Virus record (IMG/VR): IMGVR_UViG_3300034520_000364
Location: 1-30,421 of that record
Length of the DNA: 30,421 nt
Strand: one strand, 5' to 3'
Origin: a virus
The position numbers and the translations under genes are program-made. The notes below the pieces were generated by a model, which saw only the letters and a program-made list of their open reading frames with translations, made no database searches and was not told the origin of the DNA. Of the stretch, positions 22,173 through 29,790 are shown in pieces. Position 1 is the stretch's first letter, and each line of letters begins with the position of its first letter.

Positions 22173-24386
22173 GTGGCAATAAAAGTAAATAATAAAGGAG
22201 TAAGTCACGCAAAAAGTTTAATTAAGGAAGGAAAAGTAGATAAAACAAGCGATTGGAGTTTTGATGCTGAAGATGGAAACAAAATTTTAGGAGATGGCAA
22301 TTGGAATGAATATGCAAAATGGTTTCTTGCTATTGATACAGAAGCAAACGAAGAAACGAAGGCAAGATATAAATTCCCATATGGGAAGAATGGAAAAGTG
22401 TATCGGCGAGGAGTTATAGCAGCTAAGCAAAGAGCAGCACAGCAAGGCTATGACAATATAGTGCAAGTTGCGGATGAGCTTCTTCAAATGATTGATAAAG
22501 AAGAAAAAACATTCAAGCTACCTGTTCAGACGAGAACTTATCAAATAAGGCAATCTGATATAGATAGAGAAAGAAGAACAGTTGCTTTATCCTTTAGCTC
22601 AGAAGAACCAGTTGAACGCTGGTATGGGATGGAAATTCTTGACCATTCGGAGGGGGCAGTTGACTTAAGTCGGCTAAAGAAGATTGGAGCATTGCTAATT
22701 AATCATGACCCAAGAGACCAAGTCGGGGTCATTGAGGATGTATACCTTGACCAGGCTGACCGAAAGGGACGGGCGATAGTCCGTTTCGGACGGAGTGCCA
22801 AAGCGGAGGAAGTATTCCAGGATGTCCTCGACGGTATAAGAAAGAATGTCTCTGTGGGTTATTTAGTTAAGGAGATGAAATTTGAAAAGCATGAAAATGG
22901 CAAGGATTATTATCGTGTGACGAGATGGGTTCCTATCGAAATATCGCTGGTTAGCATTCCAGCTGATGCTACTGTAGGGATTGGTAGAAACTTAGAAACA
23001 GAGGTAAGGGTAATCAAAGAGGAAGCTCTAAATTTGGTAGAAAAAGAAAAGCAAGAAGAAACAAGACAGGATAACAAAAAAATTGAAGAAAGGAGGGGAA
23101 ATATGGAGGAGATTAGGAAGGAAGTTTTAGAGCAAGAGCAGAAGAGGGTTGCTGAAATTCTTGCAATCGGCGAGGCTCATAATTGTCTTGACCTCGCTAA
23201 GAAAGCTATTGCAGAAGGTAGGAGTGTTGATGAGTTCAAAGGTATAGTATTAGAAACTGTTTACAAAGCAAGGAAACAAGAAGTAATTGATCCACACATT
23301 GGCATGTCTGAAAAAGAAGCAAGGCAGTTCTCTATAGTTAGAGCTATAAATGCTTTAGCAAATCACAACTGGAATCTTGCTCCGTTTGAAAAAGAAGCTT
23401 CTGATGCCGTAGCAAAGCGGATTGGTAAAGAACCACATGGGTTTTATATCCCATACGATGTAATGACAACTCCTCTTGTATCCAGACGAGACCTTGAAAA
23501 AGGCACCCTTTCAGCTGGTGGCTATACAGTAGCTACAGAGCTTCTTGCTGCTGAATTTATCGAGCTACTTAGGAATGCTATGATGGTTCGCAAGCTCGGG
23601 GCAAGAATACTTTCTGGGCTCGTTGGCGATATAGCAATTCCGAAACAGACAGGGGGAGCAACAGCCTACTGGGTAGGAGAAAGTATGGCACCAACTGAAT
23701 CTCAGCAAACATTTGGTCAGCTTGGATTGTCTCCAAAAACTGTCGGAGCATATACAGATATATCAAGAAAACTTTTACTCCAGAGCTCAATAGATGTGGA
23801 GGCATTTGTCAGGCAAGATTTAACTACAATCCTTGCACTTGCAATTGACTTTGCATGCATAGCTGGAACTGGCTCATCCTATCAGCCAACTGGTATTCTC
23901 AATACGACAGGAATAGGCTTAGTAGAAATAGGTCCAGATGGTGGAGCACCTACTTATGACCATATTGTTCAGTTATGGAAAGAGGTTGCTCAGGACAATG
24001 CTCTTCTCGGTTCTCTTGGATTCCTGACAAACGCTATTATGATTGCTAAGCTTTCTCGCACACCAAAAGTTTCTGGATATCCAGTTTATGTTATTGAGAA
24101 TTTGCCAGGGCAGGATGGAATGACAACCATGCTTGGACTTCCATGTGCGATGAGTAATCAAGTCCCATCTAATTTGGTAAAGGGAACATCCAATGATTGC
24201 TCAGCTATAATTTTTGGAAACTGGGCAGATCTGATAATTGCTCAATGGGGTGCAGTAGATGTTCTTGTTGACCCATATACAGGTGGTGCAGCAGGTACAG
24301 TAAGAGTAAGAGTTCTTCAAGATATTGATATAGGAATAAGGCATCCAGAGAGCTTTGCTGCAATTAAAGATGCAAGAGATGTGTAA
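22173..24386 (+). CDS. fused prohead protease and major capsid protein (HK97 fold)
   Basis: A 737-residue fusion from a GTG after AAAGGAGGGGAAA. Residues 1-115 form an N-terminal domain found in prohead-protease proteins of this class. Residues about 120-290 are the S78/U35-type prohead protease, with His178 (LINHDP) and Ser227 (NVSVGY) 49 apart, close to the HK97 spacing. Residues 311-737 are the scaffold/delta region and HK97-fold capsid (KGTLSAGGYTVATELLAAEF through to ...RVLQDIDIGIRHPESF). An internal ATG at 23103 with a strong Shine-Dalgarno should give capsid protein alone. A perfect terminator follows the gene. Confidence 0.92.
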   Translation: MAIKVNNKGVSHAKSLIKEGKVDKTSDWSFDAEDGNKILGDGNWNEYAKWFLAIDTEANEETKARYKFPYGKNGKVYRRGVIAAKQRAAQQGYDNIVQVADELLQMIDKEEKTFKLPVQTRTYQIRQSDIDRERRTVALSFSSEEPVERWYGMEILDHSEGAVDLSRLKKIGALLINHDPRDQVGVIEDVYLDQADRKGRAIVRFGRSAKAEEVFQDVLDGIRKNVSVGYLVKEMKFEKHENGKDYYRVTRWVPIEISLVSIPADATVGIGRNLETEVRVIKEEALNLVEKEKQEETRQDNKKIEERRGNMEEIRKEVLEQEQKRVAEILAIGEAHNCLDLAKKAIAEGRSVDEFKGIVLETVYKARKQEVIDPHIGMSEKEARQFSIVRAINALANHNWNLAPFEKEASDAVAKRIGKEPHGFYIPYDVMTTPLVSRRDLEKGTLSAGGYTVATELLAAEFIELLRNAMMVRKLGARILSGLVGDIAIPKQTGGATAYWVGESMAPTESQQTFGQLGLSPKTVGAYTDISRKLLLQSSIDVEAFVRQDLTTILALAIDFACIAGTGSSYQPTGILNTTGIGLVEIGPDGGAPTYDHIVQLWKEVAQDNALLGSLGFLTNAIMIAKLSRTPKVSGYPVYVIENLPGQDGMTTMLGLPCAMSNQVPSNLVKGTSNDCSAIIFGNWADLIIAQWGAVDVLVDPYTGGAAGTVRVRVLQDIDIGIRHPESFAAIKDARDV
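23089..24386 (+). CDS. internal start giving free capsid protein (nested in the protease-capsid gene)
   Basis: ATG 23103 is in frame and preceded by AAAGGAGGGGAAA (23089-23101), the same 13 bases as before the full-length GTG (22158-22170). It would make a 427-residue scaffold-plus-capsid protein starting MEEIRKEVLEQEQKR. The coding frame (KIEERRGN) is unremarkable there, so the Shine-Dalgarno is likely selected for initiation. A low-copy fusion and a high-copy nested product solve the copy-number problem of a protease fused to its substrate, as in lambda C/Nu3. Confidence 0.72.
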
Positions 24387-24395
24387 CATTAATGA

Positions 24396-24420
24396 GGGCA
24401 GGGTAATCCTGCCCTTTTTT
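24396..24420 (+). terminator. intrinsic terminator after capsid gene
   Basis: GGGCAGG (24396-24402), loop GTAAT, CCTGCCC (24408-24414), then T6 (24415-24420): a perfect 7-bp GC-rich stem with a T tract. It would reduce transcription into the tail genes, raising capsid over connector and tail proteins. Read-through is needed for the rest of the late genes, as no good promoter is seen directly after it. Confidence 0.88.
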
Positions 24421-24440
24421 AGATTTGAGGAGGAACGAAC

Positions 24441-24620
24441 ATGAAAATAAAAATCATAAGAGGAACTGTAGTAGAAGGAAAAGATGTTTTTCAGGGGCAA
24501 ATAGTAGAAGTTAGCGATAATGTAGGCAAAATGCTAATCCAATTAGGTAAAGCTGAAGAAATAAAAGAAGAAGAAGTAAAGCAAGAAGATAAACATAGAA
24601 AGAAAAATTTAACTGTGTGA
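24441..24620 (+). CDS. small head-associated protein (DUF7210-like)
   Basis: A 59-residue protein, ATG 24441 with GAGGAGG just upstream. It has the pattern of small proteins found after capsid genes: KIIRGTVVEGKDVFQGQIVE followed by VSDNVGKMLIQLGKAEEI, then a charged tail (EEEVKQEDKHRKK). Similar proteins are found in other phages at this site, but their function is not known to me. It could be a head decoration or completion factor. Confidence 0.7.
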   Translation: MKIKIIRGTVVEGKDVFQGQIVEVSDNVGKMLIQLGKAEEIKEEEVKQEDKHRKKNLTV

Positions 24621-24627
24621 GTGTGAG

Positions 24628-24933
24628 ATGTTCTACGATAAAGATTTAAAAATCTTTTTTACAGACTTTGCACTGATGGCTACATATATTCCTCAGGGAG
24701 GAACTCCATCTTCTATCCCTGTTGTTATCGAAACAACTTATCAAGTTGCAGTCGATATAGACGGCTTTGCAGGGGTTTCAGGGTATAAAATTATTGTTGA
24801 GGCAAAAACAGCAGATGTCCATAATGTAAGAGTAAATGATACAATCATTATAAATGATAAAACTTATTACATCACAGAAATTCAGCAGACAGACTTTGGG
24901 ACAACCAAATTAACTATAAGTGAGGTTCTTTAA
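24628..24933 (+). CDS. head-tail joining protein (gpFII-like)
   Basis: A 101-residue beta-rich protein whose C-terminus ('VRVNDTIIINDKTYYITEIQQ', read as VNDTIIINDKTYYI then TEIQQTDFGTTKLTI) has the pattern of FII/gp10-type head-tail attachment proteins. They bind the capsid connector on one side and the tail tube on the other. GTG/GAG-rich sequence lies before the ATG, and the stop overlaps the next start (TAATG). Position (after the capsid, before the tail tube gene) supports the call. Confidence 0.72.
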   Translation: MFYDKDLKIFFTDFALMATYIPQGGTPSSIPVVIETTYQVAVDIDGFAGVSGYKIIVEAKTADVHNVRVNDTIIINDKTYYITEIQQTDFGTTKLTISEVL

Positions 24934-25370
24934 TGTCTATTCGTCAGCAGATTATTGATATTCTTGACACAGAGTTAAAGAAGATTCTCAAAACAAATGG
25001 TTATAACACGGATGCGGGTAAAAATGTCTATGCTTGGCGAGATAATCCATTAACAAAAAATGAATTGCCTGGGCTGATATATAGAGATGCTTTAAATAGA
25101 AAAGCTCCTATCTCTATCGTTGGCAAATTTAGATGGGTATTAAGAATAGAAGTAGCTGTTTTTGGAACTTCTGCAAATGAAATTAGAGCAGGAATAGAAG
25201 ATGTATTAAAAGTAGTAGGAAATTGCGAAAAAACTAAGTGGGGAGGCTATGCTCAAGATACAATTCTTGCTGACGGAGATGAAATGGCAGTAGAAAAACA
25301 TGATATAGAGACTGGAGCTGCCATTGTGTCGTTTGAGGTTATATATGATACAGACCAATGGAGAATGTAA
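24933..25370 (+). CDS. tail terminator/completion protein (gpU-like)
   Basis: A 145-residue alpha/beta protein: an N-terminal helix (RQQIIDILDTELKKILK), strands VYAWRDNPL, ELPGLIYRDA, FRWVLRIEVAVFG, a helix EIRAGIEDVLKVVG and a final AIVSFEVIYDTDQW strand. This order is typical of tail terminator proteins, which form the ring that caps the tail tube for head docking. It lies directly before the tail tube gene. The call is from layout and strand pattern, not a strong signature. Confidence 0.7.
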   Translation: MSIRQQIIDILDTELKKILKTNGYNTDAGKNVYAWRDNPLTKNELPGLIYRDALNRKAPISIVGKFRWVLRIEVAVFGTSANEIRAGIEDVLKVVGNCEKTKWGGYAQDTILADGDEMAVEKHDIETGAAIVSFEVIYDTDQWRM

Positions 25371-25550
25371 TTGAACAACGAACAGTATATTACACTAAGA
25401 GAATGCGATATAAAGCATAATAATATAAATGAACAGATTGATAAACTTGAAGCCAAATTGGAAAAAATTGAAAACAGGTTTTGGTGGATTATTACACTTT
25501 TAATTAGCAATTTGGTTGGGATAATCTTGTTATTTTTAAAGGTAAGATGA
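25371..25550 (+). CDS. small coiled-coil membrane protein, XhlA-like
   Basis: A 59-residue protein starting at TTG, directly after the preceding stop, with GGAG eight bases upstream. An N-terminal coiled coil (NEQIDKLEAKLEKIENR) is followed by a C-terminal membrane helix (FWWIITLLISNLVGIILLF), the plan of the XhlA (haemolysin) family of holin-associated proteins. The site, inside the tail genes and far from the lysis cassette, is unusual. It may be a second lysis factor, or a membrane protein with another job. Confidence 0.6.
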   Translation: MNNEQYITLRECDIKHNNINEQIDKLEAKLEKIENRFWWIITLLISNLVGIILLFLKVR

Positions 25551-25585
25551 CTAATTAGCGTTAAAGATAAAAAGGAGGTTAAGAG

Positions 25586-26548
25586 ATGGCACAAGCAATT
25601 GGAGCTAAAGCAAGAATAATATATCAGGAAGAAACAACATTCAAAACAGACCCTACGACTGCAGATGCAAAACTTTTATATTTTATCAGCGAAGATTTCA
25701 AATCAACACGAAATCTAATTGACAGTGAAGTTATAAGAGGGACAAGAGATGCAGCAAAACCAGCACTTGGCAATATAGCAATAGATGGGACTATAAGGAC
25801 AGAGCTTCAAGCTTACATTGGTTCACTTTTTAAAGGGCTGTTAGGGAATGTAACTACAACAGGAACAGGTCCTTATGTGCATGTATTAACGGTTGGCGGA
25901 TCGTTGCCAAGCTTTGTTATAGAGAAAGGGTTCACAGATATAGGACAATATTTTAAATATAATGGTTGCAAAATTAATAGATTTACTCTTGCAGTAAAAG
26001 CAGAAGGATTTCAGGAAATTAGCTTTGATTTTTTGGGTGCGAAAGAGACTGTTAGTTCTTCTTCATTTGATAGCACTCCTGCAGATTTGGGAAAAGTTTC
26101 TTGGACAGGCTTCGATATTGCAGTAATTGAAGAGGGAGGCTCAGCAATCGGTGTGGTCACAGAGGTTAACATCACCGTTGAGAATAACCTTGATGGTTCT
26201 GTCTATGTTATAGGTGGGAAAGGTGAGAGATATTCACTTCCTGAGGGCATAATCAAAGTATCAGGAACAATAAAAGCTTTATTTGACAGCATGAGCCTTC
26301 TTAACAAAGCAATGAATTCAACAGAAACAAGCTTAAGAATTCTCTATAAGCTCGGGACTGGTGATGGTTCGGCTGGTAATGAATCTCTTGAAATTTTAAT
26401 TCCTGAACTACTTTATTCACCGAATGCACCAGTTATAAGTGGACCTGCTGGGATATTTGTTGAACTTCCATTTACAGCATATTATGACAACTCTTCAGAA
26501 GGGACATCTATTCAGCTTACATTAAAAAATACACAAGCAACCCTATAA
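25586..26548 (+). CDS. major tail tube protein
   Basis: A 320-residue protein after AAAGGAGG. The N-terminal half has the tail tube family pattern (KARIIYQEETTFKTDP, then RNLIDSEVIRGTRDAAKPALG, then DGTIRTELQA). The C-terminal half is a similar beta domain with a GKGERYSLPEGIIKVSGTI stretch. Tube proteins with this plan form hexameric rings stacked to make the siphovirus tail. It is followed directly by the tail chaperone genes, as in lambda. Confidence 0.9.
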   Translation: MAQAIGAKARIIYQEETTFKTDPTTADAKLLYFISEDFKSTRNLIDSEVIRGTRDAAKPALGNIAIDGTIRTELQAYIGSLFKGLLGNVTTTGTGPYVHVLTVGGSLPSFVIEKGFTDIGQYFKYNGCKINRFTLAVKAEGFQEISFDFLGAKETVSSSSFDSTPADLGKVSWTGFDIAVIEEGGSAIGVVTEVNITVENNLDGSVYVIGGKGERYSLPEGIIKVSGTIKALFDSMSLLNKAMNSTETSLRILYKLGTGDGSAGNESLEILIPELLYSPNAPVISGPAGIFVELPFTAYYDNSSEGTSIQLTLKNTQATL

Positions 26549-26559
26549 GGAGATAGTTT

Positions 26560-26913
26560 ATGGAATATATCATCGGTGGCAAAAAATATATTCAAAGACC
26601 TCTGGTAATAGGACAACTTAAACAACTATCTAAGCTACTTAAAGATGTAGTAATATCTCCAGAGGCAAGCGCTGCGGAACTCGTTGAAGCTATTGGGGAT
26701 AAACTTCCTGAGGCGATAGCGATTGTTTTAATACCTGAAGGGGTTGAAATCAAAGACAAAAATATAGAAGAGATGGTAAGAGAGCTTGAATTTCAAGTTG
26801 ACATTGAAACTGCGGTGAAGATAGTTGAAGATTTTTTCGATTGCAACCAGGTTTCATTACTTTGGAAAAGACTTCAGGAAGCACTCAAGACAAAGACACA
26901 GAAGAAATCTTAG
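26560..26913 (+). CDS. tail assembly chaperone, short product (gpG-like)
   Basis: A 117-residue acidic helical protein after AAGGAGA, located between the tail tube and tape measure genes. That position, the small size and the overlap with a second frame identify the lambda G-type tail chaperone. It coats the tape measure so that tube rings can polymerise on it. The TTTTTTC site at codons 91-93 lets some ribosomes continue in the next frame. Confidence 0.85.
   Translation: MEYIIGGKKYIQRPLVIGQLKQLSKLLKDVVISPEASAAELVEAIGDKLPEAIAIVLIPEGVEIKDKNIEEMVRELEFQVDIETAVKIVEDFFDCNQVSLLWKRLQEALKTKTQKKS
26832..26838 (+). other. programmed -1 frameshift site TTTTTTC
   Basis: The chaperone frame reads GAT TTT TTC at 26830-26838, so the heptamer T-TTT-TTC is in the correct phase for simultaneous slippage. 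Both tRNAs can re-pair at TTT TTT in the -1 frame. Reading then goes on CGA TTG CAA... to the stop at 27183. This gives a 208-residue fusion. Confidence 0.85.
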
Positions 26914-27185
26914 ACGAGATGGTATGCATATTAGCGAAAGGGGACATAACGAAAAAAGACAGCATAGAATGGGGAGTTACACTCAATGAGTGTGGGAGAT
27001 ACCTGGAATATCAAAGTAGAGAAATACTTTTCAGGGAGGCTATTATTGCTTTCTTGGTTGGCGAAACAGAGGAAGATAAGAAAAAAAGATATAGAGAAGA
27101 GTATAAGAAAGCCTGCAAGGTCATCGGTAAAAAATTTGAAGGTGATATAGAGGTAATAGATTGGCAGAAAATCAAGTCAAATTAA
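26838..27185 (+). CDS. T-domain of the frameshifted tail chaperone (gpGT-like)
   Basis: This frame has no good start of its own (a TTG at 26841 inside the upstream gene is not credible). Joined at TTTTTTC it supplies 115 residues to a 208-residue G-T fusion. It reads RLQPGFITLEK..., with an acidic linker, then helices (IEWGVTLNECGRYLEYQS, EILFREAIIAFLVGE) that would contact the tube protein and recruit it to the tape measure. The tape measure TTG overlaps its 3' end by 25 bases. Confidence 0.82.
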   Translation, partial: RLQPGFITLEKTSGSTQDKDTEEILDEMVCILAKGDITKKDSIEWGVTLNECGRYLEYQSREILFREAIIAFLVGETEEDKKKRYREEYKKACKVIGKKFEGDIEVIDWQKIKSN

Positions 27186-29788
27186 TAATATCTGCTATAG
27201 ATAACACTAAAGCTGCTTTTGATAATATCAACAGACAGCTAAACAGCATGTCTACTCAGGTTGCTCTTGCGGCTGGTAAATTTTTAGCTATCAAAGCAGC
27301 GGTAGAAGAGATAGGGCAGGCATTAATCTCTGCATTTAAGCCAGCGTATGAAGCAGTAGAGCAATATAATCAGTCTGTTATAAAAATTGCAGCGATGATG
27401 ACCTCTTTAGCAGGGGCTCAAGGGGTCTCAGATATTCCAAGGTTCTATAAAGAAGCAACTGAATATGCTCAGTGGTTAGTTGAAGAGCTTGAGAAGATTG
27501 ACGCTAAGACGATTGCATCTGCTCAAGACTTGATGGTAATGACTGAGGAAATGGCAAAGCAGGGCGTTTTCTTAAAGGGCAATAAAGAAGAGCTTGAGGC
27601 ATTCACAAATATTGCAAATGCGGTTGCAGTTATATCTCAAGGCTCTGCTGCAAAAGAAATACAGCTAAGGCAAGAGATAAGGGCATTATTACAGGGGCAG
27701 GTAGATGCACATAGCCAGCTTGCAAGCCAACTCAATGCAATGGTCGGAGGCACTCTTAAGCAGAAGGTAGAACTTTGGAAACAAGAAGGAACAATAATAC
27801 AAAACATCGGCAATCTTCTAAAAGGCTACTCTGAAGCATCAAAAGATTTAGAGGGGACTTGGGGGGCGATAGGCTCTACTCTACAAACTCTCAAAAATCA
27901 AATAATGCGGATGGGGTTCAGGGAAGCATATATAGAGATAAATAATTTCTTAAAATCTATATTAGAGTTTTTGAGAGAGAATGCAGAAATAATAGCATCT
28001 GGAATACATAAAGGATGGCTTGCAGTTAAAGGAGTTTTGGAATCTATATGGAGCATATTAAAGCCTTTTGCTCCTATTTTTGAAGTTATTCTGGAATTAG
28101 TAGGAAAGATAGCTAATGGGCTTGGCTTAATAGTTTATGTTATTTTGCCACCGTTGACGCAAAAAATAAGTAATATTCTAAAAGGAATGGTTGAATGGGT
28201 GTTGTTAGTTAGAAATCTTGCAAATGTTTTTTGGAAATTGCTTACTTTAGATTTTGAAGGGGCTAAAAAGGCAGCATCGGAAGTAGCTAAAAATTTCAGG
28301 CAGGCTGGGAAATATACTGCTGAAGCTTTTGCTGGCGGGTTAAGCGATGAAATTGCAAAACGATTTTTTGAATGGGAAAGAAAAGGGTCAAAAACTAAAA
28401 AATCACCAATTGCTGCCGAAGCTATCAAACCAATTGACATAGAGAAAAAGAAAAAAGAAAAAGAAAAAGATTTAGAGAGATATAAAGAAGCATATCAAGA
28501 ATTTCTTGCTACTCTCGAAATGGAAAGGCAAGAAGGGTATCAAAGGGAGCTTGCTCAGGTTGAAAAATGGGAAATAGAAAAATTAAATAAACTCAATGAA
28601 TTCAAAAAGAAAGGAATTATTTCAGAGAAAGAATATCAAGAAAAGAGAGCACTTATACTTCAAATAGCTGGAGAAAAGAGACTTAGGATAACTGAGGAAT
28701 ATGCTAAAAAAGTAGTTGACATAGAAAAGGAAATTCTAAAGGAGCTTTTAAATGAGCATGAAAAGAAAATTCAAGAGATAGAAGACTGGGAAGAAGAAAG
28801 GGTAAAAAAGCTTGAAGAGCTTTACAAGCAAGATGTTATAAGTTATGAACTGTTTCAAAACCTGAAGGCTAAAGCACATGAAGCAATGTTAAAGAAAAAG
28901 GAGGAGGCTGAAAGGGAATATTATTTTAAAATTAGGCAATTGCAACTGGGGATAGAGCTTGCAGAAATAAAAACAGCTGAAAAGTCAAGAGCAATAACAA
29001 AAGAAGAATCCATCCGCAGGCAGATAGAAAATCAAAAAGAGCTTCTTTCTCTTCTTGAAGAGCAAGCTCAAAAAATAGCAGAGGTTGGGGATACAGAAGC
29101 ATGGCTCCTAATACAACAGCAAATACAAGGAGTAAGGGATAATATAGTAGATTTAAATGAAAAGCTTAGAGAACTCACGGGCTCATATATAGAAGGATTA
29201 TTTGAAGCTTTTTATGAATTTGCTGAAAAATCTAACAGTGCTTTTTTGAAAGCAAAAGAGGCAGGGCAAAATATAATCTCTTCAATGGAAAAAGCCTTTT
29301 CTGATTTCTTTGATGTGACATCAAAAGGATTTTTAGATTTTGGTGCCCTTGCAAGAGATATTTTATTTTCAATTTATAAAGAATTGCTAAAAATCTTAGT
29401 AATACATCCAATTGTAAATGCTGTTCTTAATAATGTTGGAGGGTTTTTCAAGCCTATAGGCGGGCTTGTTATGCATGAAGGCGGTCTTGTTATGCATGCA
29501 GGTGGATATATTCCAAGGTTCCATTTGGGAGTAGATGAAGTTCCTGCGATACTTCAACGAGGAGAAAGAGTTCTTTCAGTTGAACAGAATAAGATTTTTG
29601 AAAAATTAGCAAAAATAATAAATGCCTCTCAACCAGTTCCTGCAGGGGCTGAAGGCTCTGTTCAGATAGTAAATGTAATAGACCCGAACCTATTTAATCA
29701 ATATCTTTCAAGCTCAGCAGGGAAAAAGGCAATTTTAAATGTTATTAGTCAACAAGCCTCCTCAATAAAAAAAGTGCTTAGGGGGTAA
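27161..29788 (+). CDS. tape measure protein
   Basis: An 875-residue protein, the longest in the genome, starting at TTG inside the preceding frame. It has long helical stretches, hydrophobic segments around 290-365 and a highly charged coiled coil around 430-620 (many EKKKKEKEKDLER-type runs). The C-terminus has the family pattern GGLVMHEGGLVMHAGGYIPRF, then DEVPAILQRGERVLSVEQN. The tape measure sets tail length and enters the host envelope at infection. Using the rule of about 0.15 nm per residue, the tail should be near 130 nm, so a long flexible siphovirus is predicted. Confidence 0.93.
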   Translation: MAENQVKLIISAIDNTKAAFDNINRQLNSMSTQVALAAGKFLAIKAAVEEIGQALISAFKPAYEAVEQYNQSVIKIAAMMTSLAGAQGVSDIPRFYKEATEYAQWLVEELEKIDAKTIASAQDLMVMTEEMAKQGVFLKGNKEELEAFTNIANAVAVISQGSAAKEIQLRQEIRALLQGQVDAHSQLASQLNAMVGGTLKQKVELWKQEGTIIQNIGNLLKGYSEASKDLEGTWGAIGSTLQTLKNQIMRMGFREAYIEINNFLKSILEFLRENAEIIASGIHKGWLAVKGVLESIWSILKPFAPIFEVILELVGKIANGLGLIVYVILPPLTQKISNILKGMVEWVLLVRNLANVFWKLLTLDFEGAKKAASEVAKNFRQAGKYTAEAFAGGLSDEIAKRFFEWERKGSKTKKSPIAAEAIKPIDIEKKKKEKEKDLERYKEAYQEFLATLEMERQEGYQRELAQVEKWEIEKLNKLNEFKKKGIISEKEYQEKRALILQIAGEKRLRITEEYAKKVVDIEKEILKELLNEHEKKIQEIEDWEEERVKKLEELYKQDVISYELFQNLKAKAHEAMLKKKEEAEREYYFKIRQLQLGIELAEIKTAEKSRAITKEESIRRQIENQKELLSLLEEQAQKIAEVGDTEAWLLIQQQIQGVRDNIVDLNEKLRELTGSYIEGLFEAFYEFAEKSNSAFLKAKEAGQNIISSMEKAFSDFFDVTSKGFLDFGALARDILFSIYKELLKILVIHPIVNAVLNNVGGFFKPIGGLVMHEGGLVMHAGGYIPRFHLGVDEVPAILQRGERVLSVEQNKIFEKLAKIINASQPVPAGAEGSVQIVNVIDPNLFNQYLSSSAGKKAILNVISQQASSIKKVLRG

Positions 29789-29790
29789 AT

